A program made the translations under genes and the position numbers. Shown here in pieces: positions 36,691 through 47,755 of a DNA stretch of 64,000 nt. The DNA lies in contig NC_088295.1 in the NCBI RefSeq assembly GCF_032854445.1, forward strand, positions 2,172,501-2,236,500, in the 5' to 3' direction. Position 1 is the stretch's first letter. Each line of letters begins with the position of its first letter. The stretch is from Liolophura sinensis (Eukaryota; Mollusca; Polyplacophora; Chitonida; Chitonidae). The notes beneath the pieces are model-generated. The model was not told the origin of the DNA and ran no database searches. It saw only the letters and a list, made by a program, of their open reading frames with translations.

Positions 36691-37787
36691 AAATACTGTG
36701 TAGAACATATACTAGGCCTACATGGATATTGTCATATACACGTGTTCAGTGTTGAATTAATTAGAATATATGTATCGCAGTAAAGGAATACGGCCAATCT
36801 AGTTTTCCGTCTAGACATTATGGTACGAACTTAATGATATAGACATATATGGGAGCCTCACATGTTTCGAGCAGGCCTGTAAGACGTATTATTTCACCTG
36901 TTACTTTTGAGAAATTCGAGTACTAGTTCTATAAAATGTGAAACATGCGTCCTAAGTATATGTCTTAGAATTAAAATTTCTTACGACTTCGAAGTTTTCA
37001 AAACTGATGGTCTATTTTTGAAAACTCTGAAGCTATCGTCCTATCGCAAGGCCTATAGACCTAAGCTGGCGTTGACTAAACCTTGGCAACGGATAGCTGG
37101 GTAGGCCGAATTCCCACGTGGACATAGCCTACAAAAATCAGCTCATTTTTGTTTCATTTAATTATTTACTGGGATCGGTCCATAGTCAACCAGTGGATGC
37201 TGGCTTCAATTTTGTTAGGTCTTGATGCTTATACTGGTGCCGCAAGTCTTTTTTTTAACTGCCACCTAAGGTCTGCGTAAGGAATAAAAGTAGCCATGAA
37301 GTTCACCACAACTTCAAAAGGATGAAATTGTGAGGAATGTTGAGCATACACGGAAAATAGGCTGACTGAAAAGCAAATCTCCACCTTACAGTTATCGGGA
37401 ACAATGTAGGTTTACGTGGTCAGGTATGTATTATTCCTGGGACTAATATACACGCATAACACGTGGTCAAACTGTTATATTACTTCCACATTATATTAAA
37501 TGTGTAAGCGCAACATATAGACCTATACAATATGACTATGTGTTTTATAGTTCTCTGACTTGACACTAGTCTCAAGAACTATAAAGTCATATTTTAGGCC
37601 TGTAGGACTAGCTCAACATACATAGACCTACATAGACTACATGTAGGTCTTATAGGCCTGCTGACCAACATCGGAGATGACTTATAAATTAACTATAAAA
37701 ATAGGCCTATAATATATATGAGTATGTGTAGGCCGACATTATTTGTTACTTCTTTATCTCCAATAAATTGGGCTACAATTCACTGAT

Positions 37788-38005
37788 TTGAGATTGCGGA
37801 CTTTCTTTATTATGCACGTAGTTAGTGACGATTATCCGGGCCTTGTCAAACTGCACGGTGAACACGTGAAGGCTGACAAATCCACCAAGCAAGGTACGAT
37901 CTGCCGTGACCTTAGCAAGGGAACTTCCGGTGATAGTTTATGGCAGCGTCACGAAGTCATGTATCAACAACAGTTCGTCTGCTTTGTTAGTTGCTTGTCT
38001 CCGAT
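37788..38005 (+). promoter_or_regulatory. Putative promoter and 5' UTR of the TMEM72-like gene
   Basis: The sequence is locally richer in CpG and carries an E-box CACGTG at 37863-37868 and an ETS-type CTTCCGG at 37924-37930. No TATA box is seen. An in-frame TAG at 37988-37990 precedes the chosen ATG at 38006. The 73-codon frame here looks like a 5' UTR by-product. Confidence 0.45.
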
Positions 38006-38090
38006 ATGAACAGAAAGACTTACGAGATTGATTGCTTTTGGAAAGTCTATGTATACTTTTGTCGGATATGGGCGGCTGCCACCGTTCTAG
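38006..38090 (+). CDS. TMEM72: TMEM72-like exon 1
   Basis: 28 codons plus one base. It starts MNRKTYEIDCFWKVYVYF and enters the first helix. Donor CTAG|gtaagt. An in-frame stop 16 nt upstream supports this start. Confidence 0.8.
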
Positions 38091-41000
38091 GTAAGTGTTG
38101 GACGCTGACTTGATATGTGGAGAAGTGTTGACGGTATCGGTGTCATTGGGTACAGTGTGAAGTGTTTATAAACGTGCGAGTGCCAGATTACGTTGTATGA
38201 TTCTATGTTTTCTCTCCCCTATCCTCTTTATACGGTATCAGAATGTAATGAAAGAATGAGTATACAGGGAAGTTAAAGCTTTACACCGTTATAACTTAAA
38301 ATTAAATCTCCATTATGTAATAATGAAAATGAATATAAAGGAAGAGAGTTTCAAAACAAATAAAGCCAACAGCAGGATTTGAACATAACAAGTGCAGGGC
38401 GAACTAAGTATAATGGCCTAATCATGACTTGCGTAGAATGAAATCACAGATAAGTGTATGAGTGTACATGGACCTGTAGTGACAGCATGATTAATTTGCT
38501 TTAAGAAATTAAGACATTTAACGAAGTTTTAAACTTGTGAAGTGAACCATGATGCATGAATTACTTTTTAACCTGTTACTTTCATTTTTTTTTTTTAATT
38601 TTTGTGTCATTTGAATTTTTAGTCCAAAAGTAAGAAACAAGATTCACTGTTAGTGCGGGTGAGTGTGACACACACCATCGGTTACGATGACATGTATAAT
38701 TGTGCTTTCAGTCATACTATTGTGTGAGCCAATAACTGCTTTGGTACAGAGATCACCTGAGCTACAGTTGACAGCTGTAAGCCACACCTTCTAATTAATA
38801 TCTGATGATTGTACAGGGTCACAGTATATAAGCACCACAAGGACAGTAGAGATTATGCAGTACATGTAGAATGCAATGTCAGAAGTTCTGTGCTGTACAG
38901 CATGTTTAATATGGGCTTAAAAGCATTTTCATAAAAACATGAATGTTTTCTTTATGACTGAGTAACCTATGTGTATCTGAAAACTGCACATGTGATGAGA
39001 ATGCTCATCATAGCATTTTGTACATTTCAGTATGAGAGATATTTACATGTGTGTTGATTCATAATTACACTGATGATACCTGTACATTTACTCTACTCTC
39101 TGAAGATACTGGGACGTGTTCATCAAACAACTAGTCGTGTGTTACACATGCTTAGATTATTATTTGCTGTAATACTCATATTGAGAACTTTTGAAAATGG
39201 GGCCTCCGTGGCTCAGTTGGTTAGCCCGCTAGCGCAGCGCAATGACCCAGGAGTCTCTCACCAATGCGGTGGCTGTGAGTTCAAGTTCAGCTCATGCAAA
39301 CTTCCTCTCCGGCCGTACGTGGGAAGGCCTTCAGCAACCTGCGGATGGTCGTGGGTTTCCCCCGGGCTCTGCGCTGTTTCCACCTGCCATAATGCTGGCC
39401 GCTGTCGTATAAGTGAAATATTCTTGAGCACGGCATAAAACACCAATCAGATAAATAAATAAATAACTTATGAAAATGGACATGTTTTTGCTGTGTGTGT
39501 GGAACAGCAGTTATATGGTGTCTGGGTGCAGACAGGTACGTGTACCAACTCTAGATTGTTGTCCCTGCGGTGTTGGAATCCAGTACTTGCTGATTTAGTT
39601 ATTTTGCTTGTGAATGTTTATCAGCTGGTAATTTTTTCTCCTGCCCAGTTTGCTCCATCAAGAAACCTAATATTTTTTAAATATTTTTATTAGTGTTTGA
39701 TTTCACACTAAAGAATTGTATCATTCATATGATGACAGTGAGATTTATAGATTTAGAAAAACAAACTGTGCCTAGAGTAAACCAAAGCGTCAGTGGACAG
39801 AGCTCCTGACATATAAAAGTCACAACCAAATAAGCAGTGTACATGTAGAAAGCGCCTGATAATGACAAAATAAAGTGCTCACATATTGAGTGAGAATGAG
39901 TTTTTTGTTTTTCTGAGTTACATGTACACTACTCATCCAAGTCTACATGTACATGTATAGTGCTACCCTGATCTGAAGTCTCTAATAGTATGAAGGCTGT
40001 GTAAGGTGAGTATGGGAGTGAATGGATTGAGGGAAGCAGACCCCCACGCAGGCAGTGACCTGATTGTGAGGTGAGAGTAGTTCTGAGGACAGAGATACTG
40101 CAGGTGTAGACAAACTGGTTATACACCCAGGCTATGAATGAGTCTCTTACAACTACATGATTACAGTATAGCCATTGATGGCTGACCTACATCAACTCCC
40201 TCATATTATGTCATCAGCTCACATTTGTTCTATGGTGTGTAAACCCAGCTGCTACAAGTCACCATGAACATCAGGTTTACACTCCCAAAATACTGTTACA
40301 ATACTACATGTAAATCGGCAATAATAATCTCATTTGTGAAGAATTCTTGAGAATGGTGTTAGACCACATAGCAATATATAAAAAATAATTAATAAACTAA
40401 GACAGTGTGGTGTTCAGAACTTGGTATGGTTTACATATATTGTGTATTTTCAAGTTGTTTGTTATCCATGTTAAGGCCTGTATAAGTGAAATATTCTTGA
40501 CTACAGTGTGAAACACTAATCAGATTATAAATGAAAATATGTCCACTGTGTATTGTCTTGCTGAACTTGCATGTAAGGTGAGATTGTTTTGTGTGGACAC
40601 GGTCAGGTTTTCCTTACACCCATAACTGATAAGTATGGCTGCTGTATAACCTTGACAATGTTACTGCTGTCTGACATGGATTTCACACTGTAGAATATTT
40701 CATTGTTATATTTAGCCGGTTATAGGTTATATTGCAGCCAAGCTTATCAGTAATGGGTGTAAGGAAAACCTGACCGTTTGAAAATGCGTATGTACATTTA
40801 TTCACCTTACACCAAGGTAATCTTTGTGTTACAGGTCTGTGGGGAATTGGAGTTGAGGCCCTATATTTTGGTCACTTGCTGGGGATCTACTTGATGTAAG
40901 CATTACATTTGTACCAAGGATAGCATAAAGGGCTTGTTCTTGGACATGAAATCTCTAGATTCCCCGACTTGCATTGTTCATAGGAGCTTATTGAGGATAA

Positions 41001-44000
41001 GTGTTTATTGTTGCTTGGTGGGCCATGTGCACACTGACACGGGGGAAGGTTTCTCAGCAACTTGTCAATGGTAGGTCTTTTCCCAGGGCACTCAGAAAGC
41101 TCTGAGGCTGTTATCATAAAAATGAAAAATGTTTATCTAGGGCTTCAAAGAGAACAGTGAAATAAATAATTAGCCAACCAAATTTATTTTTGTTCACCTA
41201 CATTATGGTACAAGTTTTTGTATAATTTCTGTTTTATAGTGAGTTGCAAATTGTGTGTTATATGTTTATATTGTGATAGTTAGACTAAAGTATAGTTCTG
41301 ATTTCTTGTTTTTACTTTTTTATTGTTTCAGAGTGCTTGCTGCTCTGTTGAGTTTCCTGGAGAGTGTCTTTTTGATAAATTATTTTATTATTATTTGTAC
41401 AGAGTAAGTAAGACATACATCTGATTAGCATTTACATGTGAGCCTCTAAATGTAAATATACATACTTCATATCTACATATTTTAAATCATCATAAGAAAG
41501 TAAAACAGAAAGCATACATTTATGTATAGATACTGATGACATGCATGTATTAGGCTCAGATCTAGGCACTTTGTGGGTTCTGCAACCATAAACCTCACCA
41601 GTGTCATAAAGTGAAAAATTCCTGACAACCTCTGGAAACATGAATAAAATGAATACTTGAGAACAGAAAATGTACTGGGCTGTCAGATATAGTGCTTGTT
41701 CTTCTTCCAGTGAGACGTCCATGCGATGTTTGAGAGTGTGGGATGGCATATTGTGGCTGGATGACTGGAGGAAAGGCCTTCTCTATCTGGTGTTGGCCGT
41801 CCCGTGTTTTGTTCAGCCTCACCAAGTATGGATGGCTCTTATTTCAGGTAAACACTCCTCATTTATTTGCTCTGGACACTCTCTAAATAGGAACATCTAT
41901 CTACTAGAACAAGGGAGTCCCAAGCCATGTATTCAAGAGAAATAACCCTTCTGTTGTTCCGTCATGGCTTGATGACTTTACAAGCACATCTACCAGTTTG
42001 AATAACTTATTTGGTTCAAGTATATTATCTGTTCAAGGGATTGAATTACCAGAGAATGACTGACAGAAGGCTGATCATTTGTCACCAGTATATTGCTGGA
42101 TGATTGATTCCTTTAACGTTCAGTTACTGTGTGGTTATAAGCTCTTAGCAAGATCGCTATACTGGTGTGCTTGTCTCTTAGTGTGCTTGTCCCGTGGTGT
42201 GCTTGTCTCCCGGTGGGCTTGTCCCGTGGTGTGCTTGTCTCTTAGTGTGCTTGTCCCGTGGTGTGCTTGTCTCCCGGTGGGCTTGTCCCGTGGTGTGCTT
42301 GTCTCTTAGTGTGCTTGTCCCGTGGTGTGCTTGTCTCCCGGTGGGCTTGTCCCGTGGTGTGCTTGTCTCTTAGTGTGCTTGTCCCGTGGTGTGCTTGTCT
42401 CCCGGTGGGCTTGTCCCGTGGTGTGCTTGTCTCTTAGTGTGCTTGTCCCGTGGTGTGCTTGTCTCCCGGTGGGCTTGTCCCGTGGTGTGCTTGTCTCTTA
42501 GTGTGCTTGTCCCGTGGTGTACTTGTCTCCCGGTGGGCTTGTCCCGTGGTGTACTTGTCTCTTGGTGTGCTTGTCTCCTTGTGTGCTTGTCTCCTGGTGT
42601 GCATTTCTGTTGCGTGTGCTCATCTCCTGGCTTGCATTTCTGTTGGATGTACTTGTCTCTTGTGCTTGTCACCTCATGTGCTTATCTCCTGGCTTGCATT
42701 TCTGTTGAATGTGCTTGTCTCCTGGTGTGCTTGTCACCTCGTGTGCTTATCCTTCTGGTTTGCTTGTCTCCTCGTGTGCTTATTTTTCTGGTGTGCTTGT
42801 CACCTCGTGCTTATCTCCTGGCTTCTGTTGGATGTGCTTGTCACCTCGTGTGCTTATCTCTGGCTTGCATTTCTGTTGGATGTGCTTGTCTCCTGGTGTG
42901 CTTGTCACCTCGTGTGCTTATCTCTTGGCATGTATTTCTGTTGGATGTGCTTGTCTCCTGGTTTATATTTCTGTTGGATGTGCTTATCACCTCGTGTGCT
43001 TACATGTATCTCTGGCTTGCATTTCTGTTGGATGTACTTGTCTCCTGGTGTGCTTGTCAGCGCATGTGCTTATCTCCTGGCTTGCATTTCTGTTGTATGT
43101 GCTTGTCTCCTAGTGTGCCTGTCACCCCATGTGCTTATCTTTTGGCATGTATTTCTGTGGACGTGCTTGCCTCCGGGTGTGCCTGTCACCTCATGTGCTT
43201 ATCTCCTGGGTTGCATTTCTGTTGGATGTGCTAGTCACCTCGTGTGGTTATCTCCTGGCTTATATTTCTGTTGGATGTGCTTGTCTCCTTGTGTTCTTAT
43301 CTCTGGCTTGCATTTCTGTTTGATGTACTTGTGCTTATCCTCCTGGTGTGCTTGTCTCCTGCTGGGCTTGTCTCGTGTCGTGCCTCCTGGTATGCTTATC
43401 ACTTGGCATGCTTGCCTCCTGAATAAAGACATTGTACATTACAGGGTGTATGCTAGCAGTTACTGGTGTGCTCTATGTGATTAAGACTGTCAAAACTCAC
43501 AGGGAGCAGCGGCAGCGCTCAGCAGCTCAGAAACCCTCGTATGACAGGTAAGACAGCTGTCTATACACAACCAGGTGGAAGCAGGTCTGTAAGCTGATGT
43601 GCGGGTTGATTTTTGTACGGGATGTTACAGTTACTGTGAAGTTGAGCTTGGTACTTTGAAAAGGTACCTGTGTAACTTCCAAGTCAGAACAAGAGCTACA
43701 TTTGTGAAATTCAAGCTCATTTATGAAAAAAAAAAGCTAAAAACTACATTAGTTACCAGTATCAGTATTATGCCATATGTTTTATATGTTGAAAATTTAG
43801 GAATACCTCGGAAATCATGGCTTGAAGTTCATGTACGGTATGGCATTAGCTGGTTTATAGTTAATACACTTTTCATCAAGAGGTTTGCATTTGTGTCTAG
43901 AATATGCAAACCATGATGAAGAAGCCAGAATGTGCACTGTCTGTGTCTTGTTCTTTTCACAGATTTGATGAGGTTCCCAATGATGAGATTGAGGACAGCA

Positions 44001-44071
44001 TCATCAACCCTATCAGCTCTGTGTCTGTCATGTCCTCAGTGGCTGAACAACCAGAAATACTGAATGTCTGA
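38006..44071 (+). CDS. TMEM72: TMEM72-like membrane protein, 6 exons, 188 aa
   Basis: Exons: 38006-38090, 40835-40895, 41332-41403, 41711-41847, 43445-43547, 43963-44071. They join with matching phases to 567 nt. The protein has four hydrophobic helices: around CRIWAAATVLGLWGIGVEAL, VLAALLSFLESVFLINYF, KGLLYLVLAVPCFVQPHQVW and LISGCMLAVTGVLYVIK. After these comes a basic stretch (KTHREQRQR) and a Ser-rich acidic tail. The order and spacing match vertebrate TMEM72: 'CRLL..TTAAVLIGVGTE', a helix with a C/S-hydrophobic-E-x-x-F/Y pattern, then a helix with 'ACF.HP..VWH' like CFVQPHQVW here. TMEM72 is a four-pass protein of unknown function, studied mainly in kidney. The C-terminal tail is much shorter than the human one. 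Identity rests on remembered family features, not a search. Confidence 0.85.
39199..39471 (+). mobile_element. Full-length tRNA-derived SINE, best copy in the window
   Basis: The tRNA-like head starts ggggcctccgtggctcag with A box TGGCTCAGTTGG and B-box-like gtgagttcaagttcagc. The body includes gtgggaaggccttcagcaac, gtcgtgggtttcccccgg and ataatgctggccgctgtcg. The tail runs through tgaaatattcttgagcacgg to an AAATAAATAAATAA end. It probably depends on a partner LINE for movement. It lies in intron 1 of the TMEM72-like gene, same strand. Confidence 0.93.
40471..40535 (+). mobile_element. SINE 3' tail fragment
   Basis: Contains gtataagtgaaatattcttg followed by an aaacactaatcag-like tail, matching only the last 60 bases or so of the SINE. 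It is a 5'-truncated copy. Confidence 0.8.
40835..40895 (+). CDS. TMEM72: TMEM72-like exon 2
   Basis: 61 nt encoding LWGIGVEALYFGHLLGIYL, the rest of helix 1 and a short loop. Acceptor tttgtgttacag, donor TTGAT|gtaagc. Confidence 0.85.
41030..41165 (+). mobile_element. Old, diverged SINE remnant
   Basis: The segments gggggaaggtttctcagcaa and ggtaggtcttttcccagggc, ending near gtgaaataaataatt, follow the order of the SINE body and tail with many changes. Located in intron 2 of the TMEM72-like gene. Confidence 0.45.
41332..41403 (+). CDS. TMEM72: TMEM72-like exon 3
   Basis: 72 nt encoding helix 2, VLAALLSFLESVFLINYF and following residues. Acceptor ttattgtttcag, donor ACAGA|gtaagt. Confidence 0.85.
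41711..41847 (+). CDS. TMEM72: TMEM72-like exon 4
   Basis: 137 nt encoding the intracellular loop (RVWDGILWLDDWRK) and helix 3 with CFVQPHQVW. Acceptor tcttcttccag, donor TCAG|gtaaac. This is the best family-identifying exon. Confidence 0.88.
42160..43425 (+). repeat. 16-bp minisatellite with 64-bp higher-order unit in TMEM72-like intron 4
   Basis: The 16-bp monomer is gtgcttgtc plus seven variable bases (tcttagt, ccgtggt, tcccggt). Four variants form a 64-bp block repeated about six times between 42160 and 42560. The array then degenerates and gains a ggcttgcatttctgttgg element. Overlapping open frames of 282 and 344 codons are read-through. The array stops about 20 bp before the exon 5 acceptor. 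Confidence 0.93.
43445..43547 (+). CDS. TMEM72: TMEM72-like exon 5
   Basis: 103 nt encoding helix 4 (CMLAVTGVLYVIK) and the basic juxtamembrane stretch. Acceptor gtacattacag lies about 20 bp after the end of the intron 4 array. Donor GACAG|gtaaga. Confidence 0.85.
43963..44071 (+). CDS. TMEM72: TMEM72-like terminal exon 6
   Basis: 109 nt encoding the cytoplasmic tail FDEVPNDEIEDS and a Ser/Val-rich end, then TGA at 44069-44071. Acceptor cttttcacag. Confidence 0.82.
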
Positions 44072-44269
44072 GCAAGCTGCCAGGCCAGGAGGTGGGTCTG
44101 CGTAGAGGACGAGAGAGGGAGGGGTTATGTGGAAGGCACCTGTCCTCAGGCAAATTACTCTGAATCCAGCACATGATACATTTATGATACATGTACTGGA
44201 CAAATACTTCCATGTTACATACACGAGTAGATGAGTGACACCCACATACATGTACAAGTATAGTATAGA

Positions 44270-45020
44270 AGCAGTGTGTGCATGCCAGGCAGCTGCACAG
44301 CACTTGGTGTGCATGCCAGGCAGCTGCACAGCACTTGGTGTGCATGCCAGGCAGCTGTACAGCACTTGGTGTGCATGCCAGACAGGTGTACAGCACTTGG
44401 TGTGCATGCCAGTCCGCTGTACAGCACTTGGTGTGCGTGCCAGGCAGCTGTACAGCACTTGGTGTGCATGCCAGGCAGCTGTACAGCACTTAGTGTGCAT
44501 GCCAGACAGGTGTACAGCACTTGGTGTGCATGCCAGTCCGCTGTACAGCACTCGGTGTGCGTGCCAGGCAGCTGTACAGCACTTGGTGTGCATGCCAGAC
44601 AGGTGTACAGCACTTGGTGTGCGTGCCAGGCAGCTGTACAGCACTTAGTGTGCATGCCAGACAGGTGTACAGCACTTTGTGTGCATGTCAGGCAGGTGTA
44701 CAGCACTTGGTGTGCATGCCAGGCAGCTGTACAGCACTTGGTGTGCATGCCAGGCAGGTGCACAGCACTTAGTGTGAATGCCAGACAGGTATACAGCACT
44801 TAGTGTGCATGCCAGGCAGGTGTACAGCACAGTGTGCATGCCAGGTAGGTCTACAGCACTTGGTGTGCATGCCAGGCAGCTGTACAGCACTCAATATACA
44901 TGCCAGGTAGGTGTACAGCACTTGGTGTGCATGCCAGGTAGCTGTACAACACTCGGTGTGCATGCCAGACAGCTGTACAGCACTCACTGTGCATGCCTGG
45001 CATGTGTACAGCACTTAGTA
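44270..45020 (+). repeat. 31-bp minisatellite, about 24 copies, with GCTGTACAGC palindrome
   Basis: The unit contains gtgcatgccaggcagctg and ctgtacagcacttggt. Many units carry the perfect 10-bp palindrome GCTGTACAGC and the near-palindrome TGCCAGGCA. Open frames on both strands (up to 202 codons) are repeat read-through. Confidence 0.94.
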
Positions 45021-45214
45021 CATACATGTACTTATACTTATAGAATGTACCTTGCCATTATATAGTGACATGGAGTAAGATGACAAAGGTATGTAAATAC
45101 ATCAGGTTGTGCATTAATAGTTAGTAGGTGGAATAGCTGTGGAGTGGTTCACATGTAACTGTGTATCAAGAAAGTGCTAATAATCTAGATTTACATGAAA
45201 GTAACTGTACCAGT

Positions 45215-45585
45215 GCTGAGTCCTACAGGGTTTGTGGGGTTTTCATGAGTCCTACAGGGTTTGTGGGGTTTTAATGAGTCCTACAGGGTTTGTGGGGTTT
45301 TGATGAGTCCTACAGGGTATGTGGGGTTTGAGTCCTAAAGGGTATGTTGTGCTTGAATGAGTCCTACAGGGTTTGTGAGGTTTTAGTGAGTTCTACAGGG
45401 TTTGTGGGGTTTTGATGAGTCCTACAGGGTATGTGGGGTTTGAGTCCTAAAGGGTATGTTGTGCTTGAATGAGTCTTACAGGGTTTGTGGGGTTTTAGTG
45501 AGTCCTACAGGGTATGTGGGGTTTGAGTCCTACAGGGTATGTGTGGTTTGAGTCCTACAGGGTATGTTGGGCTTGAATGAGTCTT
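45215..45585 (+). repeat. 25-26-bp G/T-rich repeats, about 14 copies
   Basis: Units contain gagtcctacagggtttgtgg with period about 25-26 and two main variants (tttgtggggtttt, tatgtggggtttg). Confidence 0.92.
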
Positions 45586-45590
45586 ACTAA

Positions 45591-45596
45591 AATAAA
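45591..45596 (+). terminator. Candidate poly(A) signal of the TMEM72-like gene
   Basis: AATAAA in tactaaaataaacctt, the first good hexamer after the stop codon and the two UTR arrays. Confidence 0.5.
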
Positions 45597-45615
45597 CCTT
45601 ATGGAAATCCAGTGT

Positions 45616-47755
45616 AGAGCTTTTGACTGTAGCTGTTGTCTTGTATGGGTCAGTGTAAAGCTGGTCATGGCTTCTGAATCAGATCCTGTACACTGGCAAC
45701 AGTGACTTAAGACTAACCATTCCTGGCCTGCATTTCCTGTCTCCCTAGTCAAAATTCTGAGGAGGTTCACATCTTTCTGTTGACATGTGCAGAAGTACAT
45801 ATATTCACCTGATGAAATCTAACATATCAAGGTAGATATGAATTTCTGGTGAAAGGAAAAAAAAACCAAAAAGAACCATTTGTGAAACATCAACTGGTCA
45901 GTGTAAATTGTTGAACTTATGTAGTATATATGTTGCAGATATGTGCACATGCATGCAGAGTAATGTGTAGATGAAATGAACACTTGACATTTGTGCACCT
46001 TGTGATGATCTGGAAATGCACTCTATGCTGTACATGTATAAATTATATTATCGAGTGTTGATGTTGGACCACCAAGAAGCCGAAATTTGAATGATCACAT
46101 GGCATCTCAAACATGTACGCGTATTAAGGTGCCTTGGTATATTGACTCCCTCCATGTTGTCATGCTGTGTATACAGGATATATGTCCAGTGAACAGTAAG
46201 ATGTCCGCAGAAAAGTTACATTGTGCTTTTGTATTCACATATGTCATCAGTATTTTCATCAGCATTGTTACCATGATTCTTCCAGCTGCATTTCCTCTTC
46301 TCTATGGCGCCATTTATTTATCAGCCATGTTTATTAACAGTTGTTCAAATCATCAGGTTTGAGTACTCTTTTTACTGTGTGTTTTTACAGCCTGTTTTGT
46401 GCAGTTATTGCTGCAGTCTAAAGTCTTTTGGCCCTGCCATTCTTTTCTATTTTGTAGTTTTGTTTTGATATACTCCAAAATATATGTACTTATATTTTTT
46501 ATGGGGATCTGGCACTCAGATATTGTCTCTTTAGTATTGTGGTATATTTTGTTTTTGTTAGTACAAATTGTTATGTATAGCTTGAGAAGAAGGACGATGG
46601 GAAAGTGATAAAGCTTTAGACGCATATATGTACGCTAGAATAAGATTGAACAATTGCCTACATTGCTACGGTTTTGTAACTATGCAAATTGTCAGACACC
46701 TGAGATTATGTGCATATCTATGTGTAATTAATTAGTGCTATAATTAATAATATAATGCTATAATACCAAGTGTGAATATTTAAATCTGGTTTATCAGTGA
46801 CAGTCTGTGTAGAAGGTTTCAAGTGTGTACATTGCTGCATGCAGCTACCATATGACTTCAGCTCAATACTTAAGAAGTGTTTGATTGAAATTTGAATGAA
46901 GTGAAGGAGTTAATCACAGACTTTGAATGTTTTATTTTTGAATGTAGGGGCCAAGTTTGGTCAGAATTCTACCCAGAAGTGAACGATGAGGGTATGCAGT
47001 TGATGATGACTATGATGTGCAGTTGTGCTTGTGTGGATGTAGAGATGATGGCAAGGGAGACAACCCTGCACACATCTCGCCAGTAGGCCTGCATGCCATC
47101 TATAGTATGTCATTATATTGAATTTACAAGTAGATGTAAAATCAGTTAGAACACTGTGTAGATAAATACTGAGAGACTGTGTAAAGGTGGCTCTCTGTTG
47201 GAAACTTGCTCATGTCACTTCTCTTATTTTTTCTCAAAAAAATTTGTAGGACTTGTCTCTCCAAACTAGAACATATACATGTAATGGAATATGTGTAAAT
47301 ACTGTAATACCTGTGGCTCATGTTCCCTTAGCCCAAGGATGCCACCTTAAGGGTAAAGTGTGCTGAACATAGAGATCATGAAAGCCAATGATGCATAATT
47401 CTACTGGTATGAAGTTGGTGCCAGAAAGTAATCAAGAAAGGTTTTCCTTGTATGAAGATGAAATAATACATGTATTATTATAAGTAATTTGCGGGTAAAA
47501 TCTCCTTCAGCAATAACCTAGGAATCCTCTACAGTATTGTGCTGCGTTACATGTACATGTATTAACTGCACGTAACTATACATGCAACATGGCCTGCTTG
47601 AATGACTCATTGTCACAGATTTATGACCAAACTATGCAATACCTGTGTTCAGGGTAAGTTCAGTTGTATCATTTTGTTGTTTAAAACTATGTTGTTTAAA
47701 ACTAAAGACAACTTTTGTTGTTTAAAACTATTTTTGTGCATTTATGCATTGTGGC
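45616..47755. other. Intergenic DNA, no gene seen
   Basis: AT-rich unique sequence. The open frames at 46087-46362, 46353-46625 and 46892-47086 are short, isolated and have no recognised domain. Confidence 0.55.

Larger units (their letters stand above)
33896..37787. other. Intergenic region between the tetraspanin and the TMEM72-like gene
   Basis: No coding gene was recognised. The open frames at 34435-34698 and 36907-37104 have no family resemblance. The region contains an inverted pair of SINE fragments (34795-35110) and a degenerate direct repeat (36480-36690). Confidence 0.55.
38091..40834 (+). other. TMEM72-like intron 1
   Basis: 2.7 kb of AT-rich intron containing one full-length SINE and one SINE tail fragment. 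No other gene was seen. Confidence 0.7.
44072..45615 (+). other. Probable TMEM72-like 3' UTR with two arrays
   Basis: Runs from the stop codon to a good AATAAA at 45591-45596. It would contain the 31-bp and 25-26-bp arrays. Transcript data are needed to confirm the end. Confidence 0.55.

Noticed and set aside
37788-38009. 73-codon frame upstream of the TMEM72-like start
   Set aside because: Overlaps the start codon in another frame and shows no domain; more likely 5' UTR.
39199-39275. Possible tRNA gene (A and B boxes present)
   Set aside because: No convincing cloverleaf or terminator, and it continues into the SINE body and AAATAAAT tail. Several related copies exist in the window.
42386-43484. 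282- and 344-codon Cys/Leu-rich frames
   Set aside because: They run through the 16-bp array and over the splice sites of a well-supported TMEM72-like exon, in the wrong frames.
44028-44803. Cys-rich frames on both strands (up to 202 codons)
   Set aside because: Product of the 31-bp array in the 3' UTR. Cysteine spacing simply follows the repeat.
46087-46362. 91-codon frame with a hydrophobic stretch
   Set aside because: Single frame without family resemblance or flanking exons; hydrophobicity is expected from T-rich sequence.
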